A DNA stretch of 64,000 nt. Source: Pelobates cultripes. Taxonomy: Eukaryota; Chordata; Amphibia; Anura; Pelobatidae. Positions 12,357 to 24,463 of the stretch are shown here, piece after piece (position 1 is the first letter of the stretch; each line of letters begins with the position of its first letter). Under the pieces are notes generated by a model. It did not search any database. It was given only the letters and a program-made list of their open reading frames with translations, and was not told where the DNA came from. The position numbers and the translations under genes were made by a program. The DNA is taken from positions 1,578,618 to 1,642,617 of the forward strand of contig OW240921.1 of the NCBI GenBank assembly GCA_933207985.1, in the 5' to 3' direction.

Positions 12357-12439
12357 CCCTAGTGTCTTTCAAACAGATGGCAGAGTTGTAATTTTGTACA
12401 CCTGGCTTTTTACATAGCCTTTTTTCCCAGCATATTTAG

Positions 12440-13430
12440 TGTAACAGAGCTTCCTGTACCCCTGGCTAGGTACCTTCACCAAGGACTGATTCCTAGCTGG
12501 AACAGGGGACAAACCTCAGCACTTCTGCCCACAGTTGCTGTGGCTTGACTGGGGTCCTGGAATTGCTCCCTCCTGGAGCCAAATGAGGAACTCGCTCTAT
12601 CCACCCCAGTCACTAGACGACACTCCGTCTTGGTAGCTCTAGTCCTTAAAAGGACTTTCCCTGCTGAATCCTCCACGCTGGAACAGTGATTATCTCTTTC
12701 CCCTCCCAGTAACCAGACAACACATAGTTCTGGGAGTACAAGCTGGAATACGTTTAATCAGGCCAGATGGCCTGCTTTTATACATTTTCAAATACAGTTG
12801 AGCACGCCCATAACACTCCCACAGAAAACAGGATAATCTCTCCCCTATGCCGGGAGATAATTGAGTCAGGAACTGTGCAAAACGTAATTATCTTCAGGCA
12901 CAAAAAACACACATTTCACAAACACCCCAAAAGTACCTTAAAAATACATAAACGCCCAGTTATATCCCCCGATAGCCCCGATCTGGGTGACCAACATATC
13001 CAAAAATTACCCAGATCGGTTCAGGGGTTCAGGATTTCCCTGGAAGTCCTAATTTGTCCAAAACAGTTCCATAAGATCAGGACTAGCGGTCGGTCTAGTT
13101 CGGTAGTTTAAAACTGAACAAACTACCAAACAGAGTCCATATTCTTATACTGGCGCTTGTTCCCCTTGTTCATGTGGATGTTTCCCCCGAATAGTGTCTT
13201 CCTAAGTGTTATAAAACAGAACACAGGCGATCATGGAAGTCCAGCGGTGTTCGGGAGTTTCAGTGTCTGAAGACAGTTCCATGAACTCGACGACCAAAAA
13301 CCGCTGCCTGTGTTCATGCAAACAAGATGGCCACCACCTCGTGATTGTCCATAGGAAATGTGGTCACCCCAATGAACACTTAGAAGACTGCGGTGGAAAT
13401 TGCTACAAAGTATAAATTAGCCTTAACAAG
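12440..13430 (-). mobile_element. LTR, reverse, 3' boundary uncertain
   Basis: It begins TGTAACAGAGCTTCCTG. It carries GGGAGATAATTGAGTCAG ... GTAATTATCTTCAGG and GATCTGGGTGA ... TTACCCAGATC, and a CCAGACAACACATAG block that corresponds to the LTR end before the Gypsy body read in reverse. A possible end GAAATTGCTACA lies near 13408, but the 5' flank TTTAG is not repeated there. Confidence 0.6.
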
Positions 13431-13479
13431 CTCCAGGGTAGTCTCCGGTTCGTGTGGCTGTTTGGTTCCTGAACCATAT

Positions 13480-14563
13480 TGTAGCAGAGCTGCGATATTA
13501 AATCCCAATATCTCCGCTGGTACAGAAAGTAATCCAAGGAAAGCGCTGAAAATGAAGGCAATATCCCAAATCCCTCAGTAACCGGACGAAACACAGTTCT
13601 GGGAGTCAACTGAGGCTTTAATGACAAGTCACCAAATTTATACGGTTGTCCCTGCACAGGGTTTCCAGACTGGGACAGCAGGGACAATAATGACATCATC
13701 AAGTACAGATAATTATATTACCAGTTGATACAGTAAACTCTGGTATTTTACATTAAAATATATAACTTTGGTAATTTCCAACATATTGACACGAATAACC
13801 CCTCATTAGCTTGCAGGGATCTGAGTGCACAATCTCACGAATTACCGTTCAGATCTCTGCAGAAATAGGCAAACGCCACACATAATACTGTTTTAATGGA
13901 ACCAGGTCTCAATGAGGAGATCACACCAGAGGAGGCATTTACACAAAAGAGTGAATCTCCCGAATGGCTGGGAAGTCCAGCGGAGCTTCTGCCGCTGAGT
14001 AGCCGATTTTAGTTCCAGGCACTCAACGTCAAAACCCCGTTGGGTCTCCGAGAACAAAGATGGCCGCCGCCACCACGTGTTCTGTACGCGAACAGCGGCC
14101 ACCCACTACATACATTAATTGGACCTGGCTACAATGTTGCAAAGTACTTAATGGGAGACACACGACCTGCTGGGGGTGTCTCTCATTCGGTACTTTGCTG
14201 GTCCCACGAACAGTGTTGAGACTCACTGTTTGTGGATATCCCAGCTGAATGCTGGTGGTTAGAAACACACGAATGCTTTTAACGCTGCACTTTTGCTTGT
14301 CTACATTGCACACAGGGAATACAATTACAGATCAATGAAGTACAAATACAGACATGGGCAAGCAATCTTAAAGGGATAACACCATATATATATGTAATTT
14401 AGCAGTCCGAAGTGGCTCGGTTTGCCACACATATAGTCCAAATACACGAACTGAGACTTTTTCAGTGTATATTACAGGGTCCATAGTCTGTGGGCAGGAG
14501 GATGGCAAGCATGCTCCTCCATGAGCCTGTGGCAAACTCACTTAGAAAGGGTAGTTTGTCACA
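13480..14563 (-). mobile_element. Second LTR, reverse, nearly abutting the previous one
   Basis: It starts TGTAGCAGAGCTGCG and ends GGTAGTTTGTCACA. Contents include ACCGGACGAAACACAGTTCTGGGAG, GGATCTGAGTGCAC ... GTTCAGATC (a decayed family hairpin) and GATGGCCGCCGCCACCACGTG. The flanks CATAT and ACCTT do not match, so this copy may be truncated or have arisen by recombination. Confidence 0.6.
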
Positions 14564-15642
14564 ACCTTCCTGTAGGGCTGTGGCTTTAAGTTTTGTTTTA
14601 TTTTGCTGCTGGTGTTTGGAAGTCTGTTTTGTGGTTGATGGAGGGCGCTATGTGCCGGTGTAGGACTGAGTCTAGGGGGACATGATATCTGGTCATAGAG
14701 CAGAGTAAAGGCTGGGATGAAACTGCATCTGTAAAGGAAGAGTTTGTACATTCAAGCTGCCTGTGTTTTGTCGTTAAGGATACGGAATGGGTTAAATAAT
14801 GGGTTAAGTAGCAATGTCGGTCAGGAGTGACTAAATACACTATGCTTGAAAGGTCAAAGCATGTGTTTGGATTCAGGCAGATCCTGGCATCATGTCAATG
14901 TTATCGCATGCTCCATGAAGCGTGTTACAGTCAAGTTAGGCTAGGCCGTGCCAATGGGTGGCTTCCTCCATACTCTCCGTAAGGCTCCCATCCTGGCAGC
15001 ACACTATACAAACAGCAAGAAATCCTCAGCATATAAAGATTTCACTAAATTATGTCTCAATAACCCAGTTGAAAACAGAAGGATCAGCGCTGCACAACCA
15101 AATAGAAAAGAAAAGGCATTAGCAAGCCTCAAAGACCCAACAGAAATAGAATAACGCAGGAAAACAGGGGAAATATTAAAACACTAACACAAACAAAGAA
15201 CAAGTAGAAAGTCTAAAAGTCCAAAGTCAGTGTGTGAACTTGTCAAGGTTGCAGCAAAGTCCCATCGAGGAGTCTTTTCGTCCTTTTCTATCGGGATACC
15301 AGTTTCTTGGGAACCGTATAAATATACAAAATAAAAAAACGAAGACAGCCAATAGTGCCATAGGTTCCAATATTATGTGCTACGTGAAAGTTGACTATTT
15401 TACCCTAAAAACTTGAAATTCACGGAGAAATCCTGACGTGTCTAATTTTAGCGAATTCCCGTCTGAGAAGCCGTGTGTGTTTAATTATGGGATTTACTAA
15501 CAATACTATTCTATACTTTGCATTAACCTGGACCGTCCTAAGATTAACCCACACTAAGGCAACATAAAATCTTAACTTTCAAAACAAAATAAACTGTCAG
15601 GTTAGTTACTAAAGTGAGAATTCACGGGAATTTCAAATTTAA
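14564..15642. other. No recognised feature
   Basis: About 1.1 kb of mixed sequence without tandem structure, convincing coding frames with splice signals, or recognisable element ends. Confidence 0.5.
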
Positions 15643-15885
15643 AGGGACACTATAGGCTCATTGAAGGGGTCTGGGTGCAGTGTCCCAGGTCCCTTAATCC
15701 TGCAAAGGTAATTATTGCAGTTATTGAGAAACTCCAATAATTACATTAAAGGTTACCTCCACAGCCAGTGCTGTCGTTTGAGGACTTTGGTTGCTAAATG
15801 ATGCTGGACATCCTCACACTTTGCATGAGGACATTCAGCGTCCGCTAAAACCCCATAGGATATTTTGTAGTACTATAGTTTCCCT
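15643..15885. mobile_element. Short TTAA-type MITE
   Basis: It runs from AGGGACACTATAGGCTC to CTATAGTTTCCCT, bounded by TTAA on both sides (15639-15642 and 15886-15889). The interior shares TAATTATTGCAG, GGACATCCTCACACTTTG and AACCCCATAGGA with the 525-base copy at 16927. TTAA targets and these ends fit the T2/Kolobok-like MITEs described in Xenopus; piggyBac relatives also use TTAA. Confidence 0.8.
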
Positions 15886-15889
15886 TTAA

Positions 15890-16922
15890 TGTCAAAATCG
15901 CTGAAATAGAAAAATTCTCTAAGTCTGCAATGCTTTCAGTTTGTCTTTTCTGGCCTTAAATTTTATACTATTTATTCGCATTTATATTTGTTACAATTCG
16001 CAGTTAGAAGCGATAACCTCCCACCAGAACGGCCAAGACTGGCGCTATCGCTTTTTACAATATATATCATCTTCTCGTTATTTCAATCAGTCTGTGTGTA
16101 TATTTTATTGGCTGTTACTAGAGTCTGAAAATGAGCAGATCAGCCACCACAGCACAACAGGTATCTACTGTAAACTTAATCAGACCCGATGACATGACAT
16201 CATATCTCATGGAGTGAGCGCTGTGAGTGGAGGCAAAGCGAGTCTAGTGTGACCAAAGCCCACTGGGACAGATCTGATATGGGGTGGTTGTGGTCAATAT
16301 AGAAATCTTCCATTTGGTAGGGTGATGCTCTGTGTTACTGTATCTCTAAAGCCCTCTGAAATCTCTGCTAATATCTTCCTTTCAGAGACTGCCGTGATTG
16401 ATTACAAAATAAACATATTGTGTTGGCGTTCAGTCCAGAGCTCGCAGTTATCATGACCATGAACGTTTAATGAGTGTAAGTGACCATCGGGAGTTGGACC
16501 AAGTCAGCCAGATGTACCACGTTAATTGATTTGACCTTTGTAAATGCATTTAGCACACGCAACGCAGATTAAATCTATTCAAATGAACCGTGTCACAACC
16601 TCATTCTTTGTACACCGTCACTATGTACATTTCTTTTCTCATGTTCTATATCTCACAAAGCTGAAGGCTAGCTAGAAATATCACGGTTTAGTCTTGGTTG
16701 CCTAATGCTGAGAAATATATGTTTATATCTGATAATGACACAAAGGGAAGGGGAGCAAGTAATAACTGAACGCACCATAATCACCGGCTCCCACAGTCAG
16801 TATAGCTGCAGGGATTCGGATGTGTACACTCTATAAAAATTGCAGCTGTGAATAGTTGCATTCATGAAAAAACATGAATGTAACTACTGTGCAAGCTAAT
16901 AGAAGCCGTATGGTGACTGATA
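15890..16922. other. No recognised feature
   Basis: Apparently single-copy sequence of about 1 kb between two MITEs. Short open frames lack splice context or recognisable motifs. Confidence 0.5.
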
Positions 16923-16926
16923 TTAA

Positions 16927-17451
16927 AGGGACACTCCAGGCACCCAGATCGCTTCTGCCAATTGGAGTGGTCTGGGTGCCAACTCCCACTACTCTTAACC
17001 CTGCAACTGTAATTATTGCAGTTTTCATAAACTGCAATATTTACCTTGCAGGGTTTACTCCTCCTCTAGTGGCTGTCTACTAGACAGCCACTAGAGGACA
17101 CTTCCGGGTTTATAGCACACATTTTGTGTGCTATAGTGTCGCTGGACGTCCTCACGCTATGTGAGCACCTCCAGCGTCGCTGAAACCCCCATAGGAAAGC
17201 ATTGAAAGCATTTTTCAATGCTTTTCTATGGGGAGGTCTAATGCGCGTGTGCGGCATTGCGCAATAGGTCTCCCCTGCCGGATGAAGTCGTGGACGGACC
17301 CTGAACCAGCACCGAGGGACAACAGCGCTGGATACAGGTAAGTCACTGAAGGGGTTTTAACCCCTTCAGCAACTTGGGATGGGGGGTGGCAGGGAGAGGG
17401 CACCTGCAGTGCCAGGAAAACGGTTTGTTTTCCTGGCACTGGAGAGTCCCT
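16927..17451. mobile_element. TTAA-type MITE, best-preserved copy
   Basis: It begins AGGGACACTCCAGGCACC and ends GGCACTGGAGAGTCCCT, with TTAA at 16923-16926 and 17452-17455. It is 525 bases with no coding capacity. Internal inverted segments include GCATTGAAAGCATTTTTCAATGC and TAGACAGCCACTAG, so the transcript would fold strongly. This copy serves as the reference for the decayed ones at 2712 and 18285. Confidence 0.88.
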
Positions 17452-17455
17452 TTAA

Positions 17456-17900
17456 CTTGCAACAGTGGAACTGTAGCAAACTCCATTCCCTGGTGTTCGG
17501 TTGTCCGTGTCCATGCCCCCTTGTTCGTACCCCCAAGCTATTCGGTGATGACTTTTGTGGGGTTCCTATGTTAATAAAATTTATTTTTATGAGAAATTGC
17601 AATATTGTGTATGTTTCCTGTATCTAAGAGATAATTGAGTTATAGTTTTCTCACTCAATTATCCCTCAGAAACAGAGGCTCCTGGGAGAAAAACCCTTGA
17701 CTTTTTGATGTGGAGAACCCATGCTAGAGGTCAGTGAATAAAAGCCGTGTATGGCTAAAATAAAATCAGTTGTACTCCCAGAACTGTACGTCATCCAGTT
17801 ACTGGGGAGGAGGTGGGCTATTCACTTGGCTAATTCTTGTTCCTGAGTTCCTGAATTCCTGATCCTAGCAGAGGGAGAGTCCTGGTCAGGACTAAGTCTC
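17456..17900 (+). mobile_element. 3' half of an LTR (hairpin, poly(A), tail), forward
   Basis: It contains AAGAGATAATTGAGTTATAG ... CTCACTCAATTATCCCTCAG, GTGAATAAAAGCC and the CAGAACTGTACGTCATCCAGTTAC tail typical of the family. The 5' half is missing, and the MITE at 16927 ends immediately to its left. Confidence 0.6.
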
Positions 17901-17904
17901 CACT

Positions 17905-18386
17905 TGTCACGTATTCATCCGCATATAAAAATGTGGTTAATGGCATTTACCGTCCTGACAGGAAAAGTTGTGCTGAGCAGCAATCATGCACACGGAAACC
18001 TGGTAATTGCTTTTGGGGTCAGAGGTCAGTTACAGCCTATCAGATCCACAGGAGGGGTATTTAAACCCAATTCCCCTCTTGCTCATTGCCCTGCCGTGGT
18101 TTCATGCATATGGTTATCCGAGAGCGCGTTCCTGATCTTGATTTTCTGGTATTTGACTTTGGCTTTGTTTTGACTTCCCTGAATTCTGGTATCCTCGACT
18201 TTTGGCTTTCCCTCATCGTTGTGTCTGATTCTGTGTTCCTGACCTCGGCAAGTATTTTGACTATTCTCGGAGACGTTAAGTCCAGCCATTCTAAGGTCCA
18301 GGCACCCAGACCGCTTCTGCCCATTGTTATCCTTAGTCCTAGGTGTGACACAGTACTGCGTGCTGGATCAACTTGTAATCCTGACA
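17905..18386 (+). mobile_element. LTR-like element of a different family (TGTCAC ... CTGACA)
   Basis: The stretch opens TGTCACGTATTC and closes TAATCCTGACA. Flanks CCACT and CCGCT agree at 4 of 5 bases. The interior has GTATTTAAACCC (TATA-like) and a C/T-rich stretch. A truncated MITE end (GTCCAGGCACCCAGACCGCTTCTGCCC) sits at about 18296-18324. No internal genes are present. Confidence 0.4.
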
Positions 18387-19815
18387 CCGCTACAGGTACT
18401 ACATATGCTACAAATCCTGCATTGTGGAGGGTTATTGCACACGTATAATATACTAATTGGAAATAGCAGAACGATCCAGGATCAGCTGAGAAAACACACA
18501 TCACAGTCTGCAGACAATAGGGAGGTATACAATTTTTTTATTAGTTAATGTAGTTAAAATGGGGACTGCAAACTAGAGTGTCCTTCTAAATTAAAAAGTG
18601 TATGAAGAGGATTAAAACTAATTAGAAGACTAGAATAAAACGGTGAACTTTGAGCAATAATAACCATGAATTTGTAGCAATAATGAAGCAAAGTGAATTT
18701 GGAGCAGTCTCTGGTTGCGTTCCATTGGTTGTTATGGCAACTGCTCAGCATTCAGGACTTTCCCTCACAATTTGTGCTCATGTGCTATGTCTGATATGAT
18801 AGAGCTATTTATAAAGATTTTAACTCCTTGTTAGTGAATCCTCACTTTTTACTCCAGTAATACAGTGAAGGTAATATTGGGCGATTCGATGTCCTTCGTG
18901 TCTGGAATATGAGGCTCAGGTTGGAAGCAATTAAATTGTTGTGTAATAAACACAATGGTTGAAAATCTGTAGCAAATTGCGAAATATTGCAGGGATCACA
19001 ATGTGCATTATTGGAATGTTCACAGATTGTCCTGAATCGTTCTATACACGTACCAGCTTATTAACAGGTGAACATTCCTATATGGAGCGTGTCTGGATCT
19101 TTTTCTGGGCAGTTCCGCCTCATCCAGCATGGCCGCCGAGGTTATGTCTTCTATGAGGATGTGCTCGACCTTCCCAACATAGCAACGTGTCACTTCCGGT
19201 TATGTCCGTCATGTTTCCGGTGGGCGTAGGCCTATATATATCTGTATCTGTTCATCATTCGTTCTTACCAATCAGGGAGCTCCAAGACTGTGAGTGCTCC
19301 AAGTTACTATCTTTTTTATATTCTGTACATATATATTGCCTTATGATGATTTTTTTATACCTTGCAGATATAAATACAGTAACGTTATATCCATCGTGTG
19401 CGCAAACCACCTTTCTCTTTGTACCAATCTGTTTATGTAAGTGTTTTTGGGTGACATAACACTGGGTTGTGTTCAGACGCACTGGGATACACAATTTGTA
19501 TATATCTTATCTTATTTTTAGCGTCACTTACCCATTTTCTGTTTTTTTATTTTTAATCAGGGAGCAATGTCCATATAGTTCCAAATAGGAACAATGTTCA
19601 TTACAGTCATCATTTTGAAACAGGGAAGAGTAAGAGCAAGAGTATAAATATAATGAAAACGATTAGTAACATTATTATTACCAGGAAAAAGAAAACAGCA
19701 TACATTATATAATAATATAGGGGTATTAAAATGACTAATAAAATATGATAAAATTGAGATTATTAAGAATAATAAAAAAAAAGTAATAAAATAATGCAAG
19801 AGAAAAATGTATTAC
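18387..19815. other. No gene; probably partly the untranslated end of a reversed Penelope-like element
   Basis: The right part lies directly downstream, on the minus strand, of the GIY-YIG fragment at 19816-19987. It contains GTGAGTGCTCCAAGT (about 19290), which resembles GTGAGTGTTCCAAGT near 25267 in the plus-strand Penelope tail. No hammerhead-like motif was found here. The left part shows nothing recognisable. Confidence 0.4.
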
Positions 19816-19987
19816 TTAAAGTATTGGTCCAATTTCAAAATCTATATTTGATCCTTTAGGACATAAGGTTTGCAGTTCAAATATCCAAGTTGCTTCTTTT
19901 TTACTTAAATTGAAGGCATTATTACCACCTCTCCAGTGTGTCTGGACTTTCTGTATTGCTACAAACTCCATTTCTCTAGGATTGGAG
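19816..19987 (-). pseudogene. Penelope-like element, C-terminal end of the GIY-YIG domain
   Basis: The minus-strand frame gives HWRGGNNAFNLSKKEATWIF followed by an LQTLCPKGSN block and a stop. The second Penelope-like copy (about 52700-52860) has YWRGGNLAKRLSQRETFWI followed by LKTLQPYGLN at the equivalent place. In family terms this is the last part of the endonuclease. The upstream part is cut off by the LTR that starts at 19988. Confidence 0.7.
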
Positions 19988-20907
19988 TGTAACGGCACCC
20001 TCAGCATAAAAGGGTTAAACCGCCGTTTAGAAGATCTTCCCCTTCCAGATATACAGGCACAGCTACTGCAGAACACCAAACTCCCGAACCGCATGTAAGG
20101 GAATGCTCCAAACTCCCGAACTGGAACCTCACGAATAGCTGCTAGCAGACGAATCGGAAAAGCACCCAAGCGGCTTACACTCCTAGCAATCAGTCTCTAA
20201 CAGCATACAGTAAATCCCCCCAAAGAACAAGACAGAGCTCCGTGTTGAAGGTCAAGCAGTGGTCTGTTTAATGAGCGCTACCTGCCTAGTATTTATGCAG
20301 GTCGCCCGTCTGGTGGAAACTCCCCTAGGGGACCCAATGGGAGACTGGGACACAAATAGTACAATGACCAATCACAGGCAGACATGGTTAAAACACTCCC
20401 CCAATACATTACAATCCCTCCCCTCTATCCTGGAGATAATTGGGAAGTAATCCAATTATCTCCAAGGACAGAGGCAAAACTCCATTACCCACATGGTTAC
20501 AGTATAATACTAAAACACAATAAAATACACAATATTACATTTATCACACAAAATATATACTTGCAACCCATCCCCAGATAGCTGGGATCTGAGCGCACAA
20601 AAGTACCGAATAGCGCTCAGATTCTATGCACACAGTCTAATCGCCGTGGAGCCAAAGTGTTCACAAAGTCAGTTTTCATACGAATGAGCTCCACGGGATT
20701 CCTAACTGCGTATGGTGTATTCAGGTACAACTATCAAATATAGGGCCATTCGTGCACTTCTACCGTACAAGAAGGGAGGTTGGCGGCTTCAGCGGTGTTC
20801 GCGCCAAAATGTATCCATTTTCAGTTCCATGAGTTGGGCGTCGAACACTGCTGTGCGTTCGCATGTTTAAAAAGGCCGCGACCTCGTGTTCGGTATACGA
20901 ATGGGGT
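19988..20907 (-). mobile_element. LTR, reverse, truncated on the right
   Basis: It starts TGTAACGGCACCC, an end shared in reverse with the LTR at 54568-55846 (GGGTGCCGTTACA). It carries CTGGAGATAATTGGGAAGTAATCCAATTATCTCCAAGG and GGATCTGAGCGC ... GCGCTCAGATTC. The match stops after TCGTGTTCGGTATACGAATGG, where Penelope sequence begins, so about 280 bases of the LTR and any 3' target copy are lost. Confidence 0.7.
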
Positions 20908-22064
20908 CCCATAGTTTCTGGTATTGACTCTTTTTTATCTACACTATCGCAATTTATTGACTATTTTCTTCAACCATTAGTCAAATTGTGCCGTTTCTAC
21001 CTTCAAGACTCTATGAGACTTTTAAAAATTTTAGAAGAACCAAAATGGGAAGAAGGTTATCTGCTAATTACATGTGATGTCACCAGTTTGTACATCATAA
21101 TAGAACATTAAAAAGGAATGGTTGCAGTTGCATTTTATTTAAAACAATCTAAAGAATTCTTAGATGTACAGATTGATTTTATCATCAAAGGAATAGAGAT
21201 GATTTTAATCAATAATTATTTTTGGTTTGATGATGATTTTTACCTTCAGACTCGAGGTACCACAAGTTTGCCCCCAGCTATGCCAATCTTTTTATATCCT
21301 ATAGGAAAAGTTTATTTATTTACCTAGGACATACCTGAGGAGCAAACCTTGCCCTATATAAGAGATACATAGATGATATTATATTATTTGAAAAGGGTCT
21401 GAGGTGGATTTTAATCTACTTTTTAACCATCTTAACTCCAATGATTGGGGTATCAAATTTACAAAAAATGTCAGCCCTACCAATATTGATTTTTTTAGAT
21501 CTTAACATTTATATTTCTGAAGAACAGTTCAAAACCCGTACCTTCTTTAAACAAGTTAATGTAAATAGTTTTATTGAAACAAGTAGTTGCCACCATGACC
21601 CATGGCTACATAATATTCCCAAGGGTCAATTTGTACAAGTCAAAAGAAACTGTTCAGATCAGACATATTTTATTAATCAGTCATCATTTAAACTCAAACT
21701 GTTTTTACAAAAATGATATAAGGAAGATAACCTTCAGAAAGATATTGACAGTCTTAAGGACCTAAACATATCACAACAACTACACTATAAAAAGAAGGAT
21801 CAAAATAACAGAAGAAATACCACTTATTTTCAATTATTGTAGTAATGTTGGTATGTTAAAAATAATTATAAATAAGAACTGGCATATTTTGAAACAAGAA
21901 CAAAGTGATAAACTTAAATTTATTTTTAGAGTGGCCAGAAATTTTAAGCAAATTGTAACGTCTGATTATATAGAAAAAGTAGGAAACCCTCCATATATGG
22001 GGAAGGGGCTTCTTAATGAATGTTCACCTGTTAATTATTTTAATTGTTTGTACTTATTATGTAT
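20908..22064 (+). pseudogene. Penelope-like element, reverse transcriptase region (decayed)
   Basis: The left fragment carries RT blocks in several frames: LLITCDVTSLY (motif A, catalytic Asp), an NNYFWFDDDFYLQTRG block, a RYIDDIILF catalytic motif at about 21363-21389, then HLNSNDWGIKFT, ...NIDF, HDPWLHNIPKGQFVQVK, and a later HWHILK...FIFRVARNFKQ stretch. At least three frameshifts or stops break it. The GIY-YIG endonuclease expected after this point is absent on the plus strand. Copying is thought to occur by target-primed reverse transcription. The element is interrupted at 22065 by an L1-like insertion and resumes at 25002. Confidence 0.78.
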
Positions 22065-22232
22065 GATATATAAGAGCTTGGGGGGCGGAGCCGAGCACCA
22101 GACAGGAACGGTCGCATCACCTCTGAGCTCCGGACAAACGACGCCTAAAAGGCCCTAAAACGAAGCCCTGCGGCACCTACAGAGGCATTCTACCAGCTCC
22201 CGGGGAAACCCCAGTAAGCGAGCAGCAAGCTG

Positions 22233-24463
22233 ATGCCTTTTTTGTATCCGCAAACGAGCAGAAAGACCCAACGGAAAACCGGGGCCTACACCGCCTACCA
22301 AGCCTCAAGGTTCGCACAAGAACTCACAGCCCTGAAAGTGCTCCAGGACCCCTACCTGCAGACTGGGACAGCTGCGCCTAACGACTACAACATGGGCAGA
22401 AAATCCCAGAGACCCACACAGAACACAAGCAGGACCACACAGGACATAGGCGACCTGCTGCAAAGACCAACGGCGCCCAAGATGGCGGCCTCGCCAGACC
22501 GCACAACTGCCTCCCAAGATGAAGGAGAGCAATCCGGAGCCGAACAAGAACTATTAACCGCTCACCCAATAAGGGATCCACAAACTAACAGAACTAACCT
22601 CACACCGGCTACTAAACAAGACATAGCCGACCTGCTGAAAGAAATGAGACAAATGCACGCAGCAGATATGGACTTGCTAAGGACCGAAATGCAGGCAATA
22701 ATTACACGCACTCAAGCCACTGAAGAGGACACCCTAGACTTGAAACAAGAGGTACAGGGTGTAACGGAGCTCCCTGTACTCCGACCGAGTACCCTCCGTT
22801 GATGGATGCTCCTAGCGCTTCCTGAGGACTCCAAACACTGCAGCAGACACCACAACCACCGCAGACTCCACAACCGCCGTAGCTTAACTGGAGTCTCGCC
22901 GTCTTCCTTCCACCCTGGATCAGCTTCTGTCCTCCAGGACCGTGTGGGGAAGACCTCTCCTCCAGGAGAGCGTAACAGGAACAGCTCTTAAAAGAGCTAA
23001 GTGATTAAAAGCTCAGGGGAGTATGCAGAGCATAGCAATCCCCAGTGTGCTATAGCAGTTCCCTCCAATAACGAGACAAGGCTACGTATTGAGGGTCAAG
23101 AAGATCTGATGTTTAATGGCACACACTCTGCTTTTATGAGATTCTGCCCATGCAAGGGAGACACCCACATAATTAGCAGTATAACCAATCGGAACAATAT
23201 ACATTCGGGGAAATTCCCATCCCTCAGATAATCACATAACATAATTAAAACAGAACAGTAAAAATACAGTTTTTATACATGTACTATAACTTCCAAACTA
23301 CACAGCCAATCTTCATAAAATTACATATTTGGAATCAATCCATTAAGGGGAGCAACATATTAAAAAATGGCACAAATCAGACAAGGGGTTCAAAAGTTAG
23401 CAAAAGTGTCTTTTGGGGCCTGGCTGGCAGCATGGTTTTCTGGCCCAAACCGGTTTTACAGAGGCCTCTATCCTGGACAATGGGGAAAGTAATCCAATTA
23501 TCCAGGGATAGAGGCAGACTCCATTAACCACATGTTAGCAAAAGACACAAAAAGACACAAAAATACATAACTCCTATTGAACTGAACAGAACCCCCACAT
23601 TCAACCTATCCCCAGATGGCTTGGATCTGAGCGCTCAATATATCCAAACAGCGCTCAGATCCCACAAATACAGTCAAATCGCCATACACACTAGGTCCAT
23701 AGTCATGGGGCAGAAGGCTGGCAATTAGGCTTCTCCATAACACAGGGAAGCAGGACAATTTGTCAAATAAAATAACAGTTACAAATGGCAGTTTGTAACA
23801 CAGGGGCTAAAAGAACAAATAATACTCATGCAGACATCCCAATCCAACCTCACTACGAGAATGGACCTAGCAGAGGACCGCAACAGGCGCACTAACTTAA
23901 AACTAAGGGGGATACCGGATAGCGTGGACTCCACAGAACTACCCCTCTACCTCAGACGTCTCACAGCCACGCTCCTACCGCACGCCCAAGCCAAAAAATT
24001 CACACTAGACGGCTTCTTTAGGATCAAAAAAGCAAGACAAGCCCCAGCCACAGCTCCACAAGATGTCATCATCCGGTGCCACTCAGTGGCAGACAAAATC
24101 AAGATCCTTACAGCAGTCAGGGGAGGGACACCACTTGCTTTTGAATCATCCCACATTACCTTCTATCAGGACTTAACAAGAAACACGCTGTTGTGGCGCA
24201 GGTCCCTGGCACAAGTGACGAGCAGTCTGCGCGAAGCTAAAATTGAGTACAAATGGACTCTACCAAGGACCCTGACTGTAACCAAAAACGGTACCACACA
24301 CAATCTTTCCTCACTACAGGAGGCAGAACAGTTCCTACGCGCACTGGGGATTCACACCGGACCCGCAGCACAAGAAACTCCCACGTCTTCGCACACCTGG
24401 GATCCTGACAGAATGACCCCATTCATCCTCAGGAATAGAGAGCACCAGAGAGAACCGACCTGA
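22233..24463 (+). pseudogene. L1-like ORF1 protein, split by a solo LTR
   Basis: The first part (22233-22759) is polar, rich in Gln and Thr, and ends in a heptad-like stretch (DLLKEMRQMHAADMDLLRTE) suited to coiled-coil trimerisation. The second part (23801-24463) continues in the same frame once the LTR and one CAGGG copy are set aside. It carries RRTNLKLRGIPD and a following RRL..TLLPHAQ.....DGFFRI region, which is the RNA-binding (RRM-like) core of L1 ORF1, then SSLREAKIEYKW and an EAEQFLRALGI end. ORF1p binds element RNA as a chaperone. Apart from the insertion, no internal stop is seen, so the gene was intact until the LTR arrived. Confidence 0.82.
22760..23800 (-). mobile_element. Solo LTR inside L1 ORF1, CAGGG target duplication
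   Basis: The ends are TGTAACGGAGCTCC and CAGTTTGTAACA; CAGGG occurs at 22755-22759 and 23801-23805. The family hairpin is perfect here (GGATCTGAGCGCT ... AGCGCTCAGATCC, 23625-23661). It is 1041 bases long with no internal region, which implies LTR-LTR recombination. Confidence 0.92.

Noticed and set aside
18061..18504. 147-codon minus-strand frame and 120-codon plus-strand frame
   Set aside because: They lie in an LTR-like element on opposite strands over the same bases, with no motif or splice support.
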